A stretch of 14,421 nucleotides of DNA from UBA8522 sp049287565. Its GTDB lineage: Bacteria; Acidobacteriota; Aminicenantia; Aminicenantales; UBA8522. Positions 1-6,542 of this stretch are shown here, one piece after another. The first letter of the stretch is position 1. Each line of letters starts with the position of its first letter. The stretch lies in NCBI GenBank assembly GCA_049287565.1, contig JBAQGA010000262.1, positions 1 through 14,421 of the forward strand, read 5' to 3'. The notes beneath the pieces are model-generated. The model worked only from the letters and a program-made list of their open reading frames with translations. It was not told the DNA's origin and made no database searches. The position numbers and the translations under genes were made by a program.

Positions 1-31
1 GGGTCGGGGAGAGGGTGACTGTAAAAAGATA

Positions 32-78
32 CCCCCTCCCCTCTATCCCCTCCCGCCAGGGGAGGGGGAATATTTTTT
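32..78. terminator. GC-rich hairpin, possible bidirectional terminator
   Basis: CCCCCTCCCCT at 32-42 is perfectly complementary to AGGGGAGGGGG at 58-68, giving an 11-bp stem with a 15-nt loop. A competing 8-bp stem uses CCCCTCCC at 47-54 and GGGAGGGG at 60-67. On the plus strand the stem is followed by AATATTTTTT (69-78). On the minus strand it is followed by TATCTTTTT (30-22). It could therefore stop transcription from both sides, including the HAD gene that ends at 168. A dispersed intergenic repeat of this C/G-rich type is the alternative. Confidence 0.5.
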
Positions 79-167
79 GCATTATTTGTGAATAGATCAG
101 GCTAGCTTAGTGACTGAATGAATAATGGTCCCCAATGATGAAAAAAGCGCCGCGCCGATCGAGGCGT

Positions 168-815
168 CTAACTCAGCAGAGCAGAGATGTGCCGTTCGGC
201 GGCGAAAAGATCTGCAGCGATGAAATCGACACCGCTGAAATCCTGCCCCTTCGAATATTCCGAGGGCACCGCGATCGTGTGGCAGCCCGCCCGCTTTCCG
301 GCGAGGCAACCGTTGGGAGAATCCTCGAGCACAACACTCTGCCGGGGCGCGACACCGAGTTTCTCACAGGTCGCAAGATAGATCTCCGGGTCCGGTTTTC
401 CTTTTTTGACCTCGTCGGAGGCCTGGAGAACGTCAAATCTGTCCCGGATCTTCATCCGGTCGATCACGATCTCCATGAATTCCCCCTGGGCTCCCGTACA
501 GACGGCCAGTTTCAATCGTCCGTGGAAGGTATCCAGAATATGGGTCAATCCCGGCATCGGCTCGGACTCGTTCCTGTATTTATCACGCATCAGGTTATCC
601 CTCATATCCAAAGCCCGCTCAGCGGAAATGGGGAGCCCCACGTCCTGGACAAAAATCCTCATCCCCTCGATGGGCCGCCGGCCCATCATCTTCCAGAGCG
701 TCTCCTCGCTGACCTTTTTGTCAAATTGGGCGGCCATGCCTTTTTCGACCTGCCAATAAAGGCGTTCGCTGTCGATCATCAATCCGTCCATGTCGAAGAT
801 TAAGGCCCTATACAA
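168..815 (-). CDS. HAD-superfamily hydrolase, beta-phosphoglucomutase-like (subfamily IA)
   Basis: This 215-residue protein is predicted to be a soluble Mg-dependent phosphatase or phosphomutase using an aspartyl-phosphate intermediate. Motif I is FDMDG with nucleophile D8 and acid/base D10. Motif II is the CTG segment with T107. Motif III is K140 in KKGKPDP. Motif IV is VVLEDSPNG with E164 and D165. The stretch at about 15-85 between motifs I and II fits the small helical cap of subfamily IA. The start is a TTG at 815-813: GGAG lies 7 nt upstream, an in-frame TAG lies further upstream, and no ATG precedes motif I. Length is normal for beta-phosphoglucomutase, phosphoglycolate phosphatase and 2-deoxyglucose-6-phosphatase relatives; the substrate cannot be told. 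It lies 159 nt downstream of the ammonia-lyase gene on the same strand. I see no good promoter of its own, so readthrough from that gene is possible. Confidence 0.88.
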   Translation of the reverse strand: MYRALIFDMDGLMIDSERLYWQVEKGMAAQFDKKVSEETLWKMMGRRPIEGMRIFVQDVGLPISAERALDMRDNLMRDKYRNESEPMPGLTHILDTFHGRLKLAVCTGAQGEFMEIVIDRMKIRDRFDVLQASDEVKKGKPDPEIYLATCEKLGVAPRQSVVLEDSPNGCLAGKRAGCHTIAVPSEYSKGQDFSGVDFIAADLFAAERHISALLS

Positions 816-884
816 TGCAGTGCTCCAATCTGAAGAAGAAAGCTACAAGTTTTCGTTTGATGGGATCCCTCGCTTTAGGGGCCA

Positions 885-918
885 GATTGCTTCGCTCCCA
901 AAGGTCGCTCGCAATAAC
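885..918. repeat. Dispersed-type palindromic repeat (GCGAGCGACC...GAAGCAATC)
   Basis: Read on the minus strand the element is ATTGCGAGCGACC, then TTT, then GGGAGCGAAGCAAT, flanked by GTT and C. The ends ATTGC/GCAAT are inverted and GAGCGA occurs twice as a direct repeat. The wording matches, from memory, an intergenic repeat type (TTGCGAGCGA...GAAGCAATC) that is scattered in many unrelated bacterial genomes. Only one copy is present in this window, so the dispersed nature is recalled rather than shown. It sits between the ammonia-lyase and HAD genes and has no T-tract, so it is not an obvious terminator. Confidence 0.55.
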
Positions 919-974
919 AATGCAACATAGACAATTGTGCTTAGAATAGCATACCCTTCGTTAAGAACGCAGGA

Positions 975-2501
975 CTATTTCAACTCGCCGACGGCCTTTT
1001 CTACGGCCTCGAGGACCTCTCCCCTTTCGACAACCTCTTTAAGGGTGTTGATGTCGTCGTAGAGAGGCCGGTCTTCCTCGAGATGGGCGACATATTTCCG
1101 GATGATTTCATGAGCGGCTTGGATTCCCCGGCTTGGCTTGAGCGGCGCGCGGAAATCGACGGCCTGGGCGCCGGCCATCATCTCGATGGCCAGGACCGCC
1201 TGGGCGTTGTCGATGATCTGGCGGGTCTTGAGCGCCGAGGTCCAGCCCATGCTGACGAAGTCCTCCTGATCGGCGGCGGCCGGTATAGAGCCGGTCGCGG
1301 CCGGGTGGGAGAGGATGCGGTTTTCGCAGACGAGCGCCCCAGCCGTGTACTGGGAGAGCATCATCCCCGAAAACATCCCCGCTCCTTTGGTCAGGAATGC
1401 AGGCAGCCCGACGCTGAGGTGTTGATTCATCAGCCGGTTGAGGCGGCGCTCAGAGAGGACGGCTACAGTCGTCACGGCCGTCCCCAGGAGCTCAAGAGCA
1501 AAGGCCTGCGGCGTGCCCTGGAAATTTGCGCCCGTTAGGACGAGCTGTTCATCGGGGAAAAAGACGGGATTATCGGCGGCGTTGTTGAGTTCGATCTCGA
1601 GCATATAGCGGGCCCATTTGAGGGCATCCCTGGCTGCCCCCGTGACCTGGGGAGTGCTCCGCAGACTGTAAGCGTCTTGAACCTTTTTCTTGCCGAGTTC
1701 GGCCAGGAGCTTGCTTCCTTCGGTGATCTTCCTGATATTTTCCGCTGCTTCGAGGGCGCCGGGATAGCCCCTCACCTTGTGCAGCCGCTCATCGTAAGCT
1801 TTCATGTTGGCGTTGAGGACTTCAAGGGTCATGGCCGCGGCGATCTCGGAGTTCTTGAGCCAGCGGTGGACGTCGTGGACCTCGAGCGCCCCCAGCCCGG
1901 TGATGAAATTCGAGCCGTTGATCATGGCCAGGCCGTCCCGGGCCTCGAGGACGACCGGCTTGATACCGGCCCGTTTCAGCGCGTCGGCGGAGGGCAGCCG
2001 CTCTCCCTGATAAAACGATTCCCCTTCTCCCATTACGGCGAGAGCGATCTGGGACATCGGGGCAAGATCTCCGCAGGCACCGACAGAACCCTTTTCACAG
2101 ACAAAAGGCGTCACGCCCCGGTTAAGCATCTCTTCCATTGTCTCTGTCACCATCAACCGCAAACCCGAATGACCGTGACAATGGCAGGAGATACGGCTCA
2201 ACATTGCCGCCCGGACGATCTCGGCCGGCAGAGCCTTCCCGTAGCCGGCGGCATGGCTGTAGATGATGTATTTCTGGTACTTTTCCACTTGCTCGGGAGT
2301 CAGGGCGACTTCAGAGAGCTCGCCGATTCCCGTGTTGACGCCGTACATGATCTCGCGTTTTTGAATCTTGTCCTCGAGCAGGACCCGGCACTTCTCGATT
2401 CTTTTCTTGGCTTCGGGATGGAGCTCGACCGGCTCGTTCTCCCGGGCGACTTTGACCACCTGTCCGATGGTCAGGCTATGTCCGTCAACAATGATGGCCA
2501 T
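975..2501 (-). CDS. hutH: Histidine ammonia-lyase family enzyme with Ala-Cys-Gly MIO triad
   Basis: This 508-residue protein belongs to the aromatic amino acid lyase family, which eliminates ammonia (histidine to urocanate in HutH) using an autocatalytic MIO group. Length and register match Pseudomonas HutH: Y53 in YGVNTG, H83 in YSHAAG, N195 in MINGSN, then Q275, Y278 and R281 in QDAYSLR, F327 and E413. The MIO tripeptide at 142-144 is ACG (GSVGACGDLAP) where ASG is usual; codon TGC is at 2073-2075. E413 (DQEDFVSM) is the histidine-type residue. NFQGTP at 326-331 is closer to phenylalanine ammonia-lyases than to the HutH NFHGEP, and S282-T283 replace the usual Cys-Gln. No hutU, hutI or hutG is adjacent. 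Histidine is the default substrate guess, but another aromatic or imidazole amino acid is possible. The ATG at 2501 has GGAGGA about 7 nt upstream. Confidence 0.85.
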   Translation of the reverse strand: MAIIVDGHSLTIGQVVKVARENEPVELHPEAKKRIEKCRVLLEDKIQKREIMYGVNTGIGELSEVALTPEQVEKYQKYIIYSHAAGYGKALPAEIVRAAMLSRISCHCHGHSGLRLMVTETMEEMLNRGVTPFVCEKGSVGACGDLAPMSQIALAVMGEGESFYQGERLPSADALKRAGIKPVVLEARDGLAMINGSNFITGLGALEVHDVHRWLKNSEIAAAMTLEVLNANMKAYDERLHKVRGYPGALEAAENIRKITEGSKLLAELGKKKVQDAYSLRSTPQVTGAARDALKWARYMLEIELNNAADNPVFFPDEQLVLTGANFQGTPQAFALELLGTAVTTVAVLSERRLNRLMNQHLSVGLPAFLTKGAGMFSGMMLSQYTAGALVCENRILSHPAATGSIPAAADQEDFVSMGWTSALKTRQIIDNAQAVLAIEMMAGAQAVDFRAPLKPSRGIQAAHEIIRKYVAHLEEDRPLYDDINTLKEVVERGEVLEAVEKAVGELK

Positions 2502-2535
2502 TTTCTATTCCTCCTCGGATCTGAATGAAGGGGGC

Positions 2536-2564
2536 ATTATAAGCCTTGCCCGGGCAAAAATAAA
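2536..2564 (-). promoter_or_regulatory. Candidate promoter of the ammonia-lyase gene
   Basis: On the minus strand a perfect -10 box TATAAT (2541-2536) lies 34 nt before the ATG. With a 17-nt spacer the -35 position reads TTTATT (2564-2559), a poor match. The spacer contains the palindrome TTGCCCGGGCAA. A weak -35 with an operator-like spacer would suit a regulated promoter. Confidence 0.4.
2546..2557. promoter_or_regulatory. 12-bp perfect palindrome TTGCCCGGGCAA, candidate operator
   Basis: The twelve bases are a perfect inverted repeat inside the -35/-10 spacer of the candidate ammonia-lyase promoter, in the region shared with the divergent ABC exporter genes. A protein bound here would block polymerase. 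The regulator is unknown and none is encoded next to it. Confidence 0.3.
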
Positions 2565-2617
2565 GGGAACGCTTCCGGGCCGTCTCGGGACGCTGCGAAC
2601 TCAAGGGATCAACGCGA

Positions 2618-2646
2618 TTGCGATTTTCCATCTTTCCAGGTAACAT
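2618..2646 (+). promoter_or_regulatory. Candidate promoter of the ABC exporter genes
   Basis: TTGCGA (2618-2623) and TAACAT (2641-2646) are 17 nt apart, with 29 nt from the -10 box to the ATG at 2676. The boxes are imperfect, but the geometry matches other promoters in this window. Confidence 0.4.
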
Positions 2647-2675
2647 GCCTTCCTGAATAACGCGGAGGAGACGCG

Positions 2676-3401
2676 ATGATCGAGATCGACCAGGTTTCAA
2701 AAAGCTACAATAAGGGCACGGTCCGGGCGGTTGACAATCTCTCGCTGACCGTCCAACCCGGGGAAATCTTCGGCTTTCTCGGACCCAATGGAGCCGGCAA
2801 GACGACGACCATCAAGATGATCGTCGGCATCCTCGAGCCCGACGCCGGGACGCTCCGGATCAACGGCCTGGACAACCGGGCCGAAGCCCTTCGCTGCAAG
2901 GCCATGACCGCCTACGTCCCCGACGAACCCGAAATCTACGAACGCCTTAAGGGGATCGAGTACCTCAATTTCATGGGTGATGTCTATGGCGTCTCCGGTG
3001 GCGAGCGCCGGCAGCGGATCGAGCACTGGCTCGAAGCCTTCGAGCTTACCCGGGCGGTGGGCGACCCGATCCAGACCTACTCCCACGGTATGCGCCAGAA
3101 GATCATCCTGACGGCCGCGCTCATGGTCAAGCCCAGGGTTTTCATCCTCGATGAGCCGATGGTCGGTCTCGACCCCCGGTCCTCGCATCTCCTTAAGGAG
3201 GCCATGCGAGAGCATTGTAACCAAGGCGGGACGCTGTTTTTCTCCACCCATATCATGGAGGTCGCCGAACGGTTGTGCGACCGGATCGGCATCATCCACA
3301 AAGGACGTTTGGCGGCCTGGGGGACAATGGCCGAGCTCCGGGACCAGGCGAAAGACAAGGCCTCGCTAGAAAATATCTTCCTGGAGCTGACCGAGTCATG
3401 A
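2676..3401 (+). CDS. ABC transporter ATP-binding protein (ABC-2 exporter type)
   Basis: This 241-residue ATPase would power the membrane protein encoded directly after it. Walker A is GPNGAGKT at 36-43. The signature is the variant YSHGM at 135-139, common in ABC-2 type ATPases. Walker B is VFILDE at 155-160 with catalytic E160, the D-loop is GLDP at 164-167 and the switch histidine is H192 in FFSTH. The Q-loop position reads AYVPDEP, with Asp 83 where many ABC proteins have Gln; this is a familiar variant in this exporter branch. Start ATG 2676 has GGAGGA about 6 nt upstream. The stop overlaps the next start as ATGA, so the two are translationally coupled. The transported substrate is unknown. 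Confidence 0.93.
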   Translation: MIEIDQVSKSYNKGTVRAVDNLSLTVQPGEIFGFLGPNGAGKTTTIKMIVGILEPDAGTLRINGLDNRAEALRCKAMTAYVPDEPEIYERLKGIEYLNFMGDVYGVSGGERRQRIEHWLEAFELTRAVGDPIQTYSHGMRQKIILTAALMVKPRVFILDEPMVGLDPRSSHLLKEAMREHCNQGGTLFFSTHIMEVAERLCDRIGIIHKGRLAAWGTMAELRDQAKDKASLENIFLELTES

Positions 3402-5086
3402 ACCCGACCGCCGCCCTGGTCAAGGCCGCGCTCAATTCCAATTTCGGCTGGTCTGTCCTCCGCCACCGTTTTTTCGTCCAGCGGCGCGATCGTTGGCTGA
3501 TTCCCCTCATCGTGCTCGGTGTGGCCGGATTCGTGCCGGTCCTGGTGCTTTATGTCCGCCTGATCGGAGACGTCTTCGACATTCTAAAATCCCTTGGCCA
3601 GGAAAAAGCCCTGCTGACGCTGGCGGTCCTGACCGGCCAGTTCCTCATCCTCGTTTTCGGCCTGTTCTATCTCATCGCCACGTTCTATTTTTCCAGAGAC
3701 CTGGAATACCTCGTCTCCCTACCTCTCAAACCGTTCCAGGTGATGCTGTCCAAATTCACCGTCGTCTTGGTCAACGAGTACTTAACCGTTTCTTTGATCA
3801 TCCTGCCGGTCTTGATCGTCTTCGGCTTCAAGGGAAAGGGAGGGCTGGAATACTGGATATCTCTGTTTCTGGCCTACGTCCTTCTGCCGGTCATCCCCTT
3901 GGCGGCCTCCGGACTGGTGGTCGTCGGGATGATGCGTCTGGTCAACATCGGCCGAAAAAAAGACCTGCTCATTGTCCTCGGGTCACTGTTGCTCATCTCC
4001 GCGGTCATGTTTCTTCAGTTCGGTCTGAGCCGGGCGGCCGGAGACCAGGACTTGGACACGGAGAAAATTATCGCCCTGATCGCCTCCCCGGACGGATTGG
4101 TCCAGACGATCGGTCGCCGCTTTCCTCCGTCCATCTGGGCGACTCGCTTTCTCCATGATGGAGTGTCAACGGGATCAGGGCTATCGGGCTTGGCCCAGTT
4201 TGCGGGTTTATCGGTCCTCCTTTTCGGGGGTCTCATGGCCGGCGCCCAACGCCTCTTCTACAGGGGCTTGGTCGGCTTGAGCGAGCGCAGCGGCGGTTCT
4301 ACCCGGAGGTCAAAAGCAAGGACGGCGCTCAAAGTCTCTTCCGGCCGCCATCCTGTTCGGGCGATCTTCCTGCGAGAGTTGCGCTTGATGAACCGGACGC
4401 CGATCTTCCTGCTCAACGGCGTCCTGGGTGTTCTCATGATTCCGATCGTCTTTGCGCTGACCCTGAGCTCGAGCCGGTCAACAAGCGACAGCGCCGCGAT
4501 CCTCCGCCTCATGACGACGGCCAAGCCGGTGACAACAGTCCTGGTGACAACCATGTTCGTGATCGTCTGTGCCACGGTGAGCGGAGTCGCCTCATCCTCC
4601 TTCTCCAGGGAAGGACGAAATTTCTGGGTTTCCAAGGTCATCCCGGTCGATTACCGTCAGCAGGTCCTGGCCAAGTTCATCCACTGCTGGAGCGTAGCCC
4701 TGCTGGGAATCGCCAGCGCAACGGCGGTCCTGATCTTTCGTTTTCAACTCCCGGCGGGTCAATGGCTGCCCGCTCTTGCCCTCGCCCTGCCCCTTACGGT
4801 ATTCCTGACGTTCCTGAACCTGGCGATCGACCTTTCCCGCCCCCTGCTCGATTGGATCAGCCCCCAAAAAGCGATGAAACAGAATCTCAATGTTCTTATC
4901 GCTATGCTTCTCGACGTGGGGTTCCTCTTTCTGTTCGGTCTGCTGTTCCTCGCCTTGGACAAGGCTGGGCTCGGATTAGCCGGGGTGCTGATCATTCTGT
5001 TCGGACTCACCTTGGGCTTGGCCTGGTTGGCCTTCTTCCTCATCCGGCGTTTCGCCCTCCGTCGATACCCGGCCATCGAGGTCTGA
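3398..5086 (+). CDS. ABC-2 type transporter permease, 562 residues, duplicated architecture
   Basis: The protein is a polytopic membrane subunit for the preceding ATPase. I count about 12 hydrophobic segments, near residues 34-54, 75-97, 124-144, 152-176, 190-210, 268-284, 338-356, 380-400, 430-448, 456-476, 500-520 and 526-549. A polar, basic stretch at 290-335 separates two halves. Each half has a matching cytosolic-type motif: FSRDLEYLVSLPL at 98-110 and FSREGRNFWVSKVIP at 402-416, each followed by a hydrophobic segment. This suggests two fused six-helix permease halves. The start is the ATG at 3398 overlapping the ATPase stop; the frame is open back to 3275, but that extension lies inside the ATPase gene and carries no membrane segment. 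Related large permeases pair with this ATPase type in Firmicutes (YthQ-like). The substrate is unknown. Confidence 0.88.
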   Translation: MNPTAALVKAALNSNFGWSVLRHRFFVQRRDRWLIPLIVLGVAGFVPVLVLYVRLIGDVFDILKSLGQEKALLTLAVLTGQFLILVFGLFYLIATFYFSRDLEYLVSLPLKPFQVMLSKFTVVLVNEYLTVSLIILPVLIVFGFKGKGGLEYWISLFLAYVLLPVIPLAASGLVVVGMMRLVNIGRKKDLLIVLGSLLLISAVMFLQFGLSRAAGDQDLDTEKIIALIASPDGLVQTIGRRFPPSIWATRFLHDGVSTGSGLSGLAQFAGLSVLLFGGLMAGAQRLFYRGLVGLSERSGGSTRRSKARTALKVSSGRHPVRAIFLRELRLMNRTPIFLLNGVLGVLMIPIVFALTLSSSRSTSDSAAILRLMTTAKPVTTVLVTTMFVIVCATVSGVASSSFSREGRNFWVSKVIPVDYRQQVLAKFIHCWSVALLGIASATAVLIFRFQLPAGQWLPALALALPLTVFLTFLNLAIDLSRPLLDWISPQKAMKQNLNVLIAMLLDVGFLFLFGLLFLALDKAGLGLAGVLIILFGLTLGLAWLAFFLIRRFALRRYPAIEV

Positions 5087-5162
5087 AGTTCAGACGTGCT
5101 CCGGCAAACTTTATCGGTGAAACTACGTACATATATACATAATTTCAACAAAGAGGTCGCTT

Positions 5163-5564
5163 TTGAAAAACAAGTCATTCTTCGTGTTCGGCATTCCGTT
5201 GCTCGTTGCGACTTTATTTCTCATCGGGGTAACTACCGCTCACGCCCAAGAGGCCAAAGCGTTTATGGGAGACTGGGCGGGCGCCGTCTCGGTTCCCGGC
5301 GCAGACATTGATATCATCTGTCATTTTCAGCTCGACGCGGATGGGAAGCTGGTCGGCACGATCGATTCGCCCAGTCAGGGAGCTTACGGGCTGAAGCTGG
5401 CAAACATCAAGGTCGAAGGCACAAAGATCTCCTTCGGCGTGGATGATCCCAATGTCCCTGGAGACCCCAGACTGGAAGGGACTCTGGATGACACGGGGAC
5501 CAAGATCAGCGGCGATTTTTCCCAGGGGGGCTCCCAGGGCACGTTCGAACTGACCAAGCAATAG
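5163..5564 (+). CDS. Small secreted beta-rich protein, hydrolase-associated-type domain
   Basis: This 133-residue protein starts at TTG (5163), with AGAGG about 7 nt upstream. Residues 1-28 form a typical Sec signal peptide: KNK, a hydrophobic core, then THA with likely cleavage after A28. The mature part alternates short polar and hydrophobic strands with Gly/Asp turns: GDWAG, DADGKLVGTIDSP, LEGTLDD, ISGDFSQGG. This pattern resembles a small beta-barrel module that I recall at the N-terminus of some secreted alpha/beta- or serine hydrolases (GxWxG... dSPdQG... GxFxQGG). Here it stands alone, with no hydrolase domain. It lies 76 nt after the permease gene and could be cotranscribed; AT-rich sequence at 5126-5145 could hold a weak promoter. 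Function is unknown. Confidence 0.75.
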   Translation: MKNKSFFVFGIPLLVATLFLIGVTTAHAQEAKAFMGDWAGAVSVPGADIDIICHFQLDADGKLVGTIDSPSQGAYGLKLANIKVEGTKISFGVDDPNVPGDPRLEGTLDDTGTKISGDFSQGGSQGTFELTKQ

Positions 5565-5630
5565 ATTTTCTGCCGAGAGAATCCGTCGGCTGGCCGCAAG
5601 TCCTTTTCGTGGCCACGGCGCATCTCTACG

Positions 5631-5653
5631 CGGGAGTGATCCGATCACCCCCG
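5631..5653. promoter_or_regulatory. 23-bp near-perfect palindrome upstream of a promoter, candidate operator
   Basis: CGGGAGTGATC, a central C, then GATCACCCCCG: the 11-bp arms match at 10 of 11 positions. It ends 8 nt before the -35 box of the promoter for the gene at 5721, a typical place for an activator or for a terminator of the previous gene. No T-tract follows, which favours a protein-binding site. The GTGA/TCAC half-sites are 5 nt apart, not the 6 of a CRP site. Confidence 0.4.
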
Positions 5654-5661
5654 GAGTGCGG

Positions 5662-5690
5662 TTGAAATAGCCAAATGATTGCTGTAAAAT
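5662..5690 (+). promoter_or_regulatory. Sigma-70-like promoter (TTGAAA-17-TAAAAT)
   Basis: TTGAAA (5662-5667) and TAAAAT (5685-5690) each match consensus at 5 of 6 positions with an ideal 17-nt spacer. The predicted transcript start near 5697 lies after the in-frame ATG at 5694, so it supports the ATG at 5721 as the true start. Confidence 0.65.
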
Positions 5691-5720
5691 TGGGTGATAA
5701 ATAGCTCGGAGGTAGGAAAT

Positions 5721-6542
5721 ATGAAAAAAATGAGATCCTTTATCGGCCTTATCCAAATCTCCATCGTGATGCTCTTCATTCCGGCACTTCTTTCTGCCGG
5801 GGAGATCGTCCAGAGCAAATGGGCGGCCCCTCCTCCCGGTATCGATGGTCAGATCGAAGAATGGCAGGGCGATACGATGTCCTCCCAGAAAAACGTGGGT
5901 GTCGAATATGCCCTGCGCAATGACGGAAGCAACCTCTATGCTATCTTCATTTTCAAAGATCCCAAGTATCTGAGCTCCATTGAGATGACGGGGATGACGC
6001 TGTATGCCAGCACTTCCGGAAAGAAAGACAAAGACTACGCTGTGAGATTCGTCAAGAAAACGGTCAACGGAGAACAGCTCATCGCTTACATGGAAAAGCA
6101 GGGACAGCCGCTGTCAGAAGAAAGAAAACAAGAGCTGATCAACAAGCCCCAATTCGTCGTCTTTGAAGCCACGGCCGTCAACAAGAAGGGGGAGGAGATT
6201 TTCCCCGCCGGCCCCGTCCCGGATGTCGACCTGCCCGGCTTCAGGTATGCGAGACAGCAGGACCAGATCGTCTATGAATTCCGAATCCCCCTCTGCTCTC
6301 GCGATCACCATCCGGCGGGGATCGGCGCTGAGCCGGGGAAGGACATCAAACTCGGGTTCGAATGGGGCGGAATGACGCCACAGATGAAAGGGGCGATGAG
6401 GGGCCGGGGCGGCGGCGGGACCGGGACTGATATGACCACTGAAACAGCCACCGGGAGATATGACGGGCAGGTCCCCGATGTGACCAGGGGCCCGAAGAAA
6501 TACTCATTCTGGGTGGATGTGAAACTGGCCTCTGCGCAATAA
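5721..6542 (+). CDS. Secreted protein with DOMON/CBM9-like domain
   Basis: The 273-residue protein has a signal peptide at about 1-26 (MKKMR, hydrophobic core, ALLSA|GE) and is predicted to be extracytoplasmic. After it comes IDGQIEEWQG (41-50), the 'DGxIdEW' opening of DOMON/CBM9-like beta-sandwich domains, followed by a strand pair VGVEYALRNDGSNLYAIFIF (59-78) typical of the same fold. Such domains bind sugars or haem; no ligand can be assigned here. Residues 181-190 (DQIVYEFRIP) resemble a later strand of the fold. A Gly/Arg-rich loop at 224-234 (GAMRGRGGGGT) is unusual. The ATG at 5721 is preferred over an in-frame ATG at 5694 because GGAGGT lies just before it, the signal peptide begins there and the promoter at 5662-5690 would exclude the longer form. 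It may be an outer-surface binding protein. Confidence 0.75.
   Translation: MKKMRSFIGLIQISIVMLFIPALLSAGEIVQSKWAAPPPGIDGQIEEWQGDTMSSQKNVGVEYALRNDGSNLYAIFIFKDPKYLSSIEMTGMTLYASTSGKKDKDYAVRFVKKTVNGEQLIAYMEKQGQPLSEERKQELINKPQFVVFEATAVNKKGEEIFPAGPVPDVDLPGFRYARQQDQIVYEFRIPLCSRDHHPAGIGAEPGKDIKLGFEWGGMTPQMKGAMRGRGGGGTGTDMTTETATGRYDGQVPDVTRGPKKYSFWVDVKLASAQ

Noticed and set aside
135..803. Long open frame of 222 codons opposite the HAD gene
   Set aside because: It is a high-GC antisense shadow; the minus strand carries all HAD motifs and the plus-strand translation has no recognisable pattern.
1677..2528. Open frame of 283 codons opposite the ammonia-lyase gene
   Set aside because: It is fully antisense to an obvious enzyme gene, with no family signal.
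3275..3397. N-terminal extension of the permease reading frame by 41 residues
   Set aside because: It lies inside the ATPase gene, has an Arg/Pro/Gly-rich composition without membrane segments, and the ATGA overlap at 3398 gives a standard coupled start.
5694..5720. Upstream in-frame ATG for the DOMON-like protein
   Set aside because: It would put nine polar residues before the signal peptide, lies before the predicted transcript start and lacks a ribosome site; the ATG at 5721 has GGAGGT before it.
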